Below, piece by piece: positions 1 through 5,057 of a stretch of 5,057 nt of DNA. Numbering within the stretch: the first letter of the stretch is position 1; each line of letters opens with the position of its first letter. The position numbers and the translations under genes were made by a program. The stretch is from Pseudomonadota bacterium (GTDB lineage: Bacteria > Pseudomonadota > Alphaproteobacteria > Sphingomonadales > Sphingomonadaceae), in NCBI GenBank assembly GCA_023436615.1, contig JAEZIO010000052.1, positions 1-5,057 of the forward strand, read 5' to 3'. The notes beneath the pieces were generated by a model that saw only the letters and a list, made by a program, of their open reading frames with translations, made no database searches and was not told the origin of the DNA.

Positions 1-726
1 GCCTGGCACGATCCCTTTCGCAACCACCTCGAAAATACCGCCGATCGTGTCGCCGTTCGCTTTGGCCTTATCGACAAGCGCAATCATCTCAGCCTCGACA
101 TTTTTGTCAGTGCACGCGAGCCGCGAATCCGGAGGAATGGCGGAGATCTCTTCCCAAGACTTTTCAAGGGGTTCGGCGGGAACGGAGCCGAGTTTGATCA
201 CGTGGCTGCGGACCTCGACGCCGAAATGAGAAAGAAGTTGCTTTGCGAGGGCACCGGCTGCCACTCTCGCGGCGGTTTCCCGCGCAGAGGCTCGTTCGAG
301 AATGTCTCGAAGATCTCTGGCGCCGAACTTTTGCCCGCCGGCTAAGTCGGCGTGGCCGGGGCGGGGGCGCTTCACCTCACGGCGAACCTTCGGGGCATCT
401 GCGTTCTCTTTAACGATCGGCTCGTTGATCTCGCCGCCCACGATAGCGTCCGGCGACATCACGTCTTGCCAGTGAACGAAATCGCGGTTTTCGATAATCA
501 ACGCGACCGGAGATCCGATCGTTCTGCCGTGGCGAATGCCCGAGAGAATTTCTACTTTATCGCTCTCGATTTTCATCCGGCCCCCGCGACCGTATCCCTG
601 CTGGCGGCGCCAGAGTTCGTGATCGATGGCAACTTTGTCGATGGGCATGCCTGCCGGTAAGCCCTCGACTATAACGACAAGGGCTTTTCCGTGTGACTCG
701 CCGGCGGTTGTGAATTTGAACTGCAT
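1..726 (-). CDS. aroC: Chorismate synthase, N-terminal 242 residues (3' end beyond window)
   Basis: Chorismate synthase converts 5-enolpyruvylshikimate-3-phosphate to chorismate, the last step of the shikimate pathway, in the cytoplasm using reduced FMN. I translated the minus strand from the ATG at 726 and found 242 uninterrupted codons to the window edge; the family is usually about 350-400 residues, so roughly a third is missing. Family signature 1 is seen as GESHGKALVVIVEGLP (residues 9-24, with the catalytic-type His12), and signature 2 as ERASARETAARVAAGAL (144-160). The RRQQGYGRGGRM segment (40-51), SGIRHGRTIGSP (62-73) and RPRPGHADL (120-128) are also typical, resembling the Bacillus/actinobacterial form more than the E. 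coli form. The start is fixed by the usual short lead (MQFKFTTAGESHG). There is no strong Shine-Dalgarno, only a weak purine run (AAAAACGAG). It lies 105 bases downstream of the EamA gene and probably has its own promoter. No defect is visible in the part present. Confidence 0.97.
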   Translation of the reverse strand, partial: MQFKFTTAGESHGKALVVIVEGLPAGMPIDKVAIDHELWRRQQGYGRGGRMKIESDKVEILSGIRHGRTIGSPVALIIENRDFVHWQDVMSPDAIVGGEINEPIVKENADAPKVRREVKRPRPGHADLAGGQKFGARDLRDILERASARETAARVAAGALAKQLLSHFGVEVRSHVIKLGSVPAEPLEKSWEEISAIPPDSRLACTDKNVEAEMIALVDKAKANGDTIGGIFEVVAKGIVPG

Positions 727-735
727 CTCGTTTTT

Positions 736-763
736 AACCACAGAGAACACAGAGAGCACAGAG
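736..763 (+). repeat. CACAGAG-type intergenic repeat, left arm
   Basis: On the plus strand this begins AACCACAGAGAACACAGAGA and continues with another CACAGAG unit, so it is an internally repetitive, purine-rich tract. It ends only 10 bases from the aroC start codon and would lie in the aroC leader. Bases 740-754 are complementary at 14 of 15 positions to 812-826. Similar TTAACCACAGAG tracts are, to my knowledge, scattered between genes in many environmental bacterial genomes and are often mistranslated as small proteins. Their function is unknown. Confidence 0.65.
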
Positions 764-782
764 CCCTTAGCGGGGGGATCGA

Positions 783-788
783 ATTATA
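783..788 (-). promoter_or_regulatory. Candidate -10 box of an aroC promoter
   Basis: The minus strand reads TATAAT, an exact match to the sigma-70-type consensus, in a short AT-rich patch inside otherwise GC-rich DNA. Transcription would start near 776, giving an aroC leader of about 50 bases. No good -35 hexamer is found at 16-18 bases spacing (the 17-base position reads TAACTA), so the call rests on the -10 box and its location between two genes. Confidence 0.4.
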
Positions 789-794
789 ATATGC

Positions 795-806
795 AAACGT
801 CCGTTT
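795..806. promoter_or_regulatory. Short palindrome upstream of the aroC -10 box
   Basis: AAACG and CGTTT arms flank a 2-base centre (AAACGTCCGTTT). It sits 6 bases upstream of the TATAAT box, where a regulator or upstream promoter contact could act. Five-base arms occur by chance often enough that an operator role is only a possibility. Confidence 0.2.
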
Positions 807-810
807 AGTT

Positions 811-838
811 ACTCCGTGTTCTCTGTTTGCTCTATAGT
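811..838 (-). repeat. CACAGAG-type intergenic repeat, right arm (inverted, diverged)
   Basis: Read on the minus strand this contains ACAGAGAACACGGAG, which matches 740-754 at 14 of 15 positions, so it is an inverted copy separated from the first by 57 bases. It is more diverged than the left arm outside this core. It overlaps the last bases and stop codon of the EamA gene (stop at 832-834). A transcript reading from the EamA gene into aroC could pair the two arms, but there is no U-tract, so it does not look like a standard intrinsic terminator. Confidence 0.55.
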
Positions 839-1713
839 GAAAGATTCTCCCTCTTTCTAATGACGATCAGGGCGATGCTGCCGATTATGAGCAGTCCGCC
901 CAACAGAGTTTGCGGCGGGAGCGTTTCTTTCAGGAAAATGGCCCCAAGTATAACTGCCAGGAGCGGCGTTACCAGCGATATCATCATTGCATTTGTCGAC
1001 TCGATTCTACTCAAGAGCCAATAGTAAAGCCAGAATGCGGCGACGGTACCGGCGACGGTGAGGTAGAGGACGCAGCCGATCGCGGTCCAGGTCCAATTGT
1101 GGCTGAGAGGGTTTCCCTCAGTAATCAGGGCGTAAGCGATGATGGCCGGAAGTCCGCAAAGCATTTGAGAGAAGACTAGGCTCGCGGGATGGAGGCCGCT
1201 GCCTTTCGCTTTTATCAGGATCGATGCCTGAGCGGCCGCGTAGGCTCCCGCGACGATCGCGACGCAGCCCAGGAAGGCCATCCAGTTCTCGACACGAAGC
1301 TGGTCGATGAAGATGATAGCAACGCCGATGATACCGAACGCCACGCCCGCGATCTTCCGTTTCGTGATCCACTCGCTCGGTAGAAATATCCACGCGAGCA
1401 GCAGCCCGAAGACCGTTATCATCGCCTGCAGCACAGCAGCCAGGCCCGAGGAGATGTACTGTTCGCTCCAGAAGACTGCACTGTAATTAAGCGAGAACTG
1501 CAGAAATCCCGTAAGAGCAACGAGTTTCCATTCAGCTGCCCCAGTCGGCATTCGGAAACCGAGCAGGCGAATGAGCGGGGCGAGGATCACGATCGCGAGC
1601 GAGAAACGCGCGGCGGAGAACGTGATCGGCGGAAGGTCGGCCAGGCCGATCTTTATGAAAATCCACGTACTGCCCCAAATGAGGCAGAGGATGATCCAGA
1701 CGAGGATGTTCAT
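832..1713 (-). CDS. EamA/DMT-superfamily membrane transporter
   Basis: This 293-residue protein is almost entirely hydrophobic, with about ten predicted membrane segments arranged as two EamA repeats (roughly residues 4-137 and 147-285), the normal size and layout for the drug/metabolite transporter superfamily. The first repeat starts with the typical LIWGSTWIFIKIGL (11-24) and contains EQYISSGLAAVLQAM (84-98). The second holds AGTVAAFWLYYWLLSRI (221-237), then SLVTPLLAVILGAIFLKE (246-263), matching the family's paired end segments. A basic tail (IRKREN) suggests a cytoplasmic C-terminus. Characterised members export amino acids, metabolites or drugs across the inner membrane; the substrate cannot be read from sequence. 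The ATG at 1713 is supported by the immediate first membrane helix and a GGGAGG 12 bases upstream. It follows rsmD by 99 bases and may be the distal gene of the recG-rsmD unit. No truncation or frameshift is seen. Confidence 0.92.
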   Translation of the reverse strand: MNILVWIILCLIWGSTWIFIKIGLADLPPITFSAARFSLAIVILAPLIRLLGFRMPTGAAEWKLVALTGFLQFSLNYSAVFWSEQYISSGLAAVLQAMITVFGLLLAWIFLPSEWITKRKIAGVAFGIIGVAIIFIDQLRVENWMAFLGCVAIVAGAYAAAQASILIKAKGSGLHPASLVFSQMLCGLPAIIAYALITEGNPLSHNWTWTAIGCVLYLTVAGTVAAFWLYYWLLSRIESTNAMMISLVTPLLAVILGAIFLKETLPPQTLLGGLLIIGSIALIVIRKRENLSL

Positions 1714-1725
1714 CGCAGACCAGCG

Positions 1726-1731
1726 CCTCCC
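1726..1731 (-). promoter_or_regulatory. Shine-Dalgarno for the EamA gene
   Basis: GGGAGG on the minus strand lies 12 bases before the ATG at 1713. It is the only strong Shine-Dalgarno-like sequence among the four starts visible here, though the spacing is longer than the usual 5-9 bases. Confidence 0.5.
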
Positions 1732-1782
1732 GGGTTCTCGGCTTCAACGGGCTCGTGCTGCCGACGGCCGATTCGTGGCTGC

Positions 1783-1802
1783 GTGGGGCCACCTGAAGGT
1801 GG
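1783..1802 (-). other. Two overlapping, mutually exclusive small hairpins after rsmD
   Basis: On the plus strand CCACCT and AGGTGG are separated by two bases (1789-1802), and the same CCAC can instead pair with GTGG at 1783-1786. In the transcript, these two structures compete. The hairpin lies 11 bases beyond the rsmD stop but no U-tract follows, so it is a poor terminator. It may slightly impede 3' decay or read-through, or be chance. Confidence 0.25.
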
Positions 1803-1812
1803 AACTCCGAAC

Positions 1813-2364
1813 TTACGCTCGTTCATAGAAGCTGAGACTTGTACCGCCCAGTTTGAGGATCCGCCAGCGTCGTAGCTCGCCGACGGCGTCGGGAAGGGTG
1901 TTTTTGTTGTGATGTTCCGCGATCAGCATGCCGCCGTCGTTAAGGAGATTGCTTTCGGGACCGCCGAATTCGAACAGCACCACGCCGTAGTCGGTGTCGT
2001 ACGGAGGGTCGAAGAATGCGATGTCCCAACCTGTCTCGTGCTTGCGGCCTGTGAAATTCTCGGCGCTGAGAGCGAGCACCTCGGTTCTCTCCTCCGGAAC
2101 TCCTAGCTTGTCCAGGTTCTCCTCAATAAGGGCGCAGGCCCTGCGTGAGCGGTCAACGAAGGTCACGTGCGATGCCCCGCGGGATACGGCCTCGATGCCG
2201 ATCGCGCCTGATCCGGAGCAGAGGTCGAGAAAACGAGACTCCTCGATGTTCGGGGCGATGATGTTGAAAAGCGTTTCTCGGAGCCGGTCGGATGTGGGCC
2301 GCGTACGCGAATCGGGCGGACTTTTGATCACGCGACCGCCGTATTCGCCAGAGATTATCCGCAT
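1813..2364 (-). CDS. rsmD: 16S rRNA (guanine966-N2)-methyltransferase
   Basis: RsmD uses S-adenosylmethionine to methylate the exocyclic amine of G966 (E. coli numbering) of 16S rRNA near the P site during 30S assembly. The 183-residue protein is near the family length (about 180-200). Visible features are the canonical start MRIISGEYGG (1-10), the family-specific TRPTSDRLRETLFNI (21-35), SAM-binding motif I DLCSGSGAIGIEA (47-59), the acidic motif II region FVDRS (69-73), and the catalytic DPPY (119-122) typical of amino-methyltransferases acting on N2/N6. The ATG at 2364 is set by the conserved MRIISG start; only weak Shine-Dalgarno (TAAGAT) precedes it. It follows recG by 68 bases; that gap holds a small GAGCA/TGCTC inverted repeat (2381-2391) and no clear promoter, so co-transcription with recG is likely. 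In many bacteria coaD comes next, but here an EamA transporter does. All key residues are present. Confidence 0.96.
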   Translation of the reverse strand: MRIISGEYGGRVIKSPPDSRTRPTSDRLRETLFNIIAPNIEESRFLDLCSGSGAIGIEAVSRGASHVTFVDRSRRACALIEENLDKLGVPEERTEVLALSAENFTGRKHETGWDIAFFDPPYDTDYGVVLFEFGGPESNLLNDGGMLIAEHHNKNTLPDAVGELRRWRILKLGGTSLSFYERA

Positions 2365-2432
2365 GGAAATATCTTAGCGAGAGCAGTGCTCGTTGTCGCG
2401 TGTTGTAGTGGAGAATTTTGAAAGACGAGTGG

Positions 2433-4718
2433 TCAACCGATCCCTGCGAGTTTGAATTTGGTGTCGGACTGGACCTTTTTGACAAGGGCTTTGGTTTCGG
2501 GGGAGTTCCGCTGGGTGGTTAGGAGTAATTCGGCGGCCCGCCGAGCAATGTCGAGGATCTCGATGTCACGCACGATGTTGGCGATCTTGAAGAGCTGCAC
2601 GCCCGACTGCCGGGTGCCGAAGATCTCGCCCTGGCCGCGGATCTCGAGGTCCTTCTCAGCGATCTTGAAACCGTCGTTGGTCTCTTCCATGATCCCGAGG
2701 CGTTCCTTGGCGGTCGCTGTTTTCTTATCGCCGGTGAGCAGGACGCAATAGCTTTGCTCGGCTCCGCGGCCGACGCGTCCGCGAAGCTGGTGAAGCTGTG
2801 AAAGGCCGAAGCGCTCGGCGTGTTCGATGACCATAAGTGAGGCGTTGGGCACGTCGACGCCGACCTCGATGACGGTCGTTGATACGAGAATATCGAGTGC
2901 ACTGTTCACGAACGATCGCATCACCTCTTCCTTTTCGGCGGGCTTCATCTTACCGTGGACGAGGCCTACGGAGCGGTCAGGGAAGATGTCGTCGCGGAGG
3001 TGCTCATACTCCTTTGTTGCGGCCTTCAGGTCAAGCTTTTCGGATTCCTCGACGAGCGGGTAGACGACGTAAACCTGCCTGCCCAATGCGATCTCGCGTT
3101 CCATGCCCTTGTAAACACCCTCTCGCTGGTCTTCGCCGAGCACGACCGTCTTGATCGGTGTACGGCCGGGCGGCAGTTCGTCGATGATCGATACGTCGAG
3201 GTCGCCGTAGACGGTCATCGCGAGTGAGCGGGGAATTGGTGTTGCCGTCATCACGAGGATGTCGGGGTTCAGGCCGCGTTTCTTGATCTCGGCACGCTGC
3301 AGGACGCCGAAACGGTGCTGCTCGTCGACGACGGCGAGGCCGAGGTTCTCGAATTCGACCGCTTCCTGAATCACGGCGTGAGTCCCTATGACCAGCTGCA
3401 CCTCCCCGGTGCGGATCGCTTCGTGTATCTTCCGTTTTTCGGAGGCTTTCATGCTGCCGGTGAGCAGGCCGACGCGGTAGCCGGTATGGTGGAAAAGTGC
3501 GACGGCTTTGCGGGCGTGCTGCTCGGCGAGGATCTCAGTCGGGGCCATCATCGCGGTCTGGTATCCGTTCTCCATCGCTGCGAACTTCGCTTGGAACGCG
3601 ACGTTGGTGTTTCCGCTGCCGACGTCACCTTGGACGAGGCGGTTCATCGGCTCGTCGGACTGCATGTCGCCGAAGATGTGTTTGACGACACGCCGTTGGG
3701 CTTCGGTGAGCTTGAACGGGAGAAAATCCGCCATCCGCTTCTTCGTCGCTTCGGGGATCTCAATGACGGTGCCCTTCGGTTCCTTGCGGCGTTCACCCCG
3801 TTTCAGTTGAAGTGCGAACGAGAGCCAGAAGAACTCTTCGAAGATGAGCCGTTTGTGGGCCCGGCTTCGAAACATGTCGTATTCGGCGATCGACGAATCT
3901 TCAGGCGGGAAGTGGATCTCCTTCAAGGCCCCGCCGCGCGGGAGAAGATCGTTTGAACGGACGATCTCGGTTGGGAGGCTTTCGTCGACGCTAGACATGT
4001 CGAGCTTTGTGACAACATCGAACAGGATCTCTCGGAGGCGCTTGGTTTGGAACTGGCCGAGCTTTCGATAGACGGGAACGCGGCGGCCGGTGTGAACTTT
4101 GGCGTATTCGGGGTTTTCGGCGTCCTCGTCCAGGCTTTCGTCCGTATCGGGAGGAAGTTCGATGGCCGCAGGCTGGAGGAGTTGGGGCTCGTCAGAAGGT
4201 AGCACCTCAAGTTCGTCGGGCTTAGCGAGCTTCAGGACGAAGGTGTTGCGGCGGCCGTCCCATTCCCATTTGCCGAAGGCCGCGAAACGAGTGCCGCGGG
4301 AGAATCGCTGTTGGTAAAAATCGATCGAATGTTTCGCGTTCTTTCCGGAGACGAACCAAAATACGACGACGGGTTTGCGTGTACGTTCGCGGTCGCCCCC
4401 GGAAACTTCAAAGATGAAGAGCGGTGGGCGCTTCTTATCGCGGAACTTGCCCACCTGGTAGCCGCCCGAAATGCGTGTGTAGAGTTCGACGGTCGCCTCG
4501 ATCCCGTCGTAGAGCTGGTCGATCTGTAGGAAGTTCGAGCGGTCTTCGTACCGCATCGGGAAGTAGTTGAGAAGATCCTCGACGGTCGCCTCGTCCGGTT
4601 CCGACTTTTCGGCAACTCCGGCCACGGCCGCCGCGAGCTTTTTCGACATGAACTGCGAAAGACGCGCGATGCCGTGGCGATGGAGATCCGTGATCTTCGT
4701 GTTTAACGTTAGAGGCAT
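2433..4718 (-). CDS. recG: ATP-dependent DNA helicase RecG, with Walker A lysine replaced by asparagine
   Basis: RecG is a superfamily 2 double-stranded DNA translocase that remodels stalled forks, Holliday junctions and R-loops. This 761-residue protein is full length (family about 680-800). The N-terminal region and OB-fold wedge are at about 50-175 (YFPMRYEDRS at 52-61), followed by an acidic, proline-rich stretch at 174-204, then HTGRRVPVYRKLG (209-221). The helicase core begins at LPFKLTEAQRRVV (333-345). Motifs seen are Ia APTEILAEQH (392-401), TGS (420-422), GTHA (445-448), II DEQHRFG (465-471), III TATPIPRSLA (491-500), V STTVIEVGVDVPNA (613-626), VI QLHQLRGRVGRG (641-652), and the RecG-specific GEIFGTRQSG (697-706). 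The oddity is motif I: GDVGSGNT (364-371), where the family has GDVGSGKT. Asn370 is codon AAC at 3609-3611, so one third-position change separates it from lysine. Such a change normally cripples ATP hydrolysis. The rest of the frame shows no decay, so either a sequence error or a recent/functional substitution is possible. The ATG at 4718 has no Shine-Dalgarno. Confidence 0.96.
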   Translation of the reverse strand: MPLTLNTKITDLHRHGIARLSQFMSKKLAAAVAGVAEKSEPDEATVEDLLNYFPMRYEDRSNFLQIDQLYDGIEATVELYTRISGGYQVGKFRDKKRPPLFIFEVSGGDRERTRKPVVVFWFVSGKNAKHSIDFYQQRFSRGTRFAAFGKWEWDGRRNTFVLKLAKPDELEVLPSDEPQLLQPAAIELPPDTDESLDEDAENPEYAKVHTGRRVPVYRKLGQFQTKRLREILFDVVTKLDMSSVDESLPTEIVRSNDLLPRGGALKEIHFPPEDSSIAEYDMFRSRAHKRLIFEEFFWLSFALQLKRGERRKEPKGTVIEIPEATKKRMADFLPFKLTEAQRRVVKHIFGDMQSDEPMNRLVQGDVGSGNTNVAFQAKFAAMENGYQTAMMAPTEILAEQHARKAVALFHHTGYRVGLLTGSMKASEKRKIHEAIRTGEVQLVIGTHAVIQEAVEFENLGLAVVDEQHRFGVLQRAEIKKRGLNPDILVMTATPIPRSLAMTVYGDLDVSIIDELPPGRTPIKTVVLGEDQREGVYKGMEREIALGRQVYVVYPLVEESEKLDLKAATKEYEHLRDDIFPDRSVGLVHGKMKPAEKEEVMRSFVNSALDILVSTTVIEVGVDVPNASLMVIEHAERFGLSQLHQLRGRVGRGAEQSYCVLLTGDKKTATAKERLGIMEETNDGFKIAEKDLEIRGQGEIFGTRQSGVQLFKIANIVRDIEILDIARRAAELLLTTQRNSPETKALVKKVQSDTKFKLAGIG

Positions 4719-4730
4719 TTGGGCGGGGAT

Positions 4731-4736
4731 ATTATA
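4731..4736 (-). promoter_or_regulatory. Candidate -10 box of the recG promoter, implying a near-leaderless mRNA
   Basis: The minus strand reads TATAAT inside GATATAATAT, a perfect -10 match, ending 12 bases before the recG ATG. A start about 7 bases downstream would leave a leader of only about 5 bases, which fits the absence of a Shine-Dalgarno. No convincing -35 hexamer lies at 16-18 bases (CAAGCT at 17). Leaderless or near-leaderless transcripts are known in many bacterial phyla; here it is inferred. Confidence 0.45.
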
Positions 4737-4754
4737 TCAACTTCTGCCTCGTCA

Positions 4755-4768
4755 GCTTGTCCACAAGC
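4755..4768. promoter_or_regulatory. 14-base palindrome upstream of recG
   Basis: GCTTGT and ACAAGC are perfect inverted arms around a CC centre. The site lies 18 bases upstream of the TATAAT box, overlapping where a -35 contact would be, so it could be an operator for a dimeric repressor. It does not match a LexA site that I recognise. Confidence 0.3.
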
Positions 4769-4782
4769 CACTGGTCAGAACA

Positions 4783-4854
4783 GTTTCTTACTCTTATTCC
4801 TCTTGTTTTGTGGCTGCAGAATCTTAACCACAGAACAAGAAGAGCAAGAGAAAC
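4783..4854. repeat. Long imperfect hairpin of the CACAGA/CAAGAG intergenic repeat family
   Basis: Arms 4791-4813 and 4828-4850 are complementary at 19 of 23 positions, with a 14-base loop; an outer GTTTC/GAAAC pair (4783-4787 and 4850-4854) extends the structure with a small offset. The right arm begins TTAACCACAG (4824-4833), identical to the start of the repeat next to aroC, then runs AACAAGAAGAGCA, a variant of AACACAGAGAGCA there. It lies between the yhhQ-like stop and the recG promoter. A minus-strand transcript of the upstream gene would fold here, but no U-tract follows, so a terminator role is uncertain. Confidence 0.6.
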
Positions 4855-4897
4855 AAATCTGAATTAAAGAAAACAGTCCAAATCGGAGAATCCGGTG

Positions 4898-5057
4898 TTA
4901 CGTTTCGAGTGTGAACGGGTTGAAGTCGGTGGTGCGGTCGAAGTAGTCTTCGTGTTCGGCTTTCTTTAGGAAGTTGACGATCAAATACGTGAAAGGGGTG
5001 GCGACGACCTCCCAGAGCACCTTGATGAAGTAGTTGCCGATCATCACGCTGATAAGT
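4898..5057 (-). CDS. yhhQ: Queuosine precursor transporter (YhhQ/VUT, DUF165 family), C-terminal 52 residues
   Basis: The minus strand gives 52 codons ending in TAA at 4898-4900; the start and about three quarters of the protein lie beyond the window. The family are inner-membrane proteins of about 200-240 residues with several helices that import the queuosine precursors preQ0 or preQ1 (shown for E. coli YhhQ). The visible part fits the family's C-terminal end: a final membrane segment NYFIKVLWEVVATPFTYLIV (residues 8-27 of the fragment), then a charged cytoplasmic tail with LKKAEHEDYFD and the closing TDFNPF motif. The stop comes shortly after this motif, so the C-terminus appears complete. 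It is separated from recG by 179 bases containing a hairpin and a separate recG promoter candidate, so it is probably not co-regulated with recG. No queuosine biosynthesis gene is visible here. Confidence 0.85.
   Translation of the reverse strand, partial: LISVMIGNYFIKVLWEVVATPFTYLIVNFLKKAEHEDYFDRTTDFNPFTLET

Noticed and set aside
352..660. 102-codon open frame on the plus strand
   Set aside because: It is antisense to aroC, whose signatures are unambiguous on the minus strand; no independent support.
626..808. Small plus-strand frame containing TTENTESTE
   Set aside because: The TTENTESTE stretch is just the CACAGAG repeat read in one frame, a known source of spurious small proteins. The rest is antisense to the aroC start.
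2381..2391. GAGCA/TGCTC inverted repeat in the recG-rsmD gap as terminator or operator
   Set aside because: Five-base arms with a 1-base centre cannot form a stable loop, and there is no nearby promoter or U-tract.
3315..3956. 213-codon open frame on the plus strand
   Set aside because: It lies fully antisense to the conserved RecG helicase core. Its residues show no recognisable family, and long antisense frames are expected opposite GC-rich genes.
4567..4827. 86-codon plus-strand frame crossing the recG start and the hairpin
   Set aside because: It is mostly antisense to the recG N-terminus and continues into repeat sequence; no ribosome-binding site or family resemblance.
4884..4894. CGGA-gaa-TCCG hairpin as terminator for the yhhQ-like gene
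   Set aside because: The stem is only 4 base pairs and no U-tract follows directly, so it would not be a credible intrinsic terminator.

Overview
This window reads as a stretch of ordinary chromosome from a bacterium of moderate to fairly high G+C content. All five recognisable genes lie on the minus strand. In transcription order (high to low coordinates) they are: the last 52 codons of a queuosine-precursor transporter (YhhQ/VUT family), recG, rsmD, an EamA/DMT-family membrane transporter, and the first 242 codons of aroC. No rRNA, tRNA, CRISPR array, transposase or phage gene was seen. The lineage cannot be fixed from this sequence. The short intergenic repeats starting TTAACCACAGA, and the AroC and RecG sequence style, would fit Acidobacteriota or a similar environmental phylum, but that is inference.

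Layout: 1-726 is aroC (3' end outside the window). 727-831 is an intergenic region with a divergent pair of CACAGAG-type repeats enclosing a TATAAT box that could drive aroC. 832-1713 is the EamA transporter. 1714-1812 is a gap with a Shine-Dalgarno and small competing hairpins. 1813-2364 is rsmD. 2365-2432 is a 68-base gap. 2433-4718 is recG. 4719-4897 is an intergenic region with a TATAAT box very close to the recG start, a 14-base palindrome, and a long imperfect hairpin of the same repeat family. 4898-5057 is the end of the yhhQ-like gene.

recG and rsmD are probably co-transcribed, since recG-rsmD adjacency is common in bacteria. The transporter may be the distal gene of the same unit. 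aroC appears to have its own promoter. The products work in separate processes: queuosine precursor uptake, replication-fork and recombination-intermediate remodelling, 16S rRNA methylation, small-molecule export, and the last step to chorismate.

The most notable point is in RecG. Every helicase motif I can recognise is intact, except that the Walker A lysine is asparagine (GDVGSGNT at residues 364-371, codon AAC at 3609-3611). It is either a one-base sequence error or a RecG unlikely to hydrolyse ATP normally. The second point is the intergenic repeat family present in both larger gaps. I saw no clear sign of a wholly new multi-gene system.
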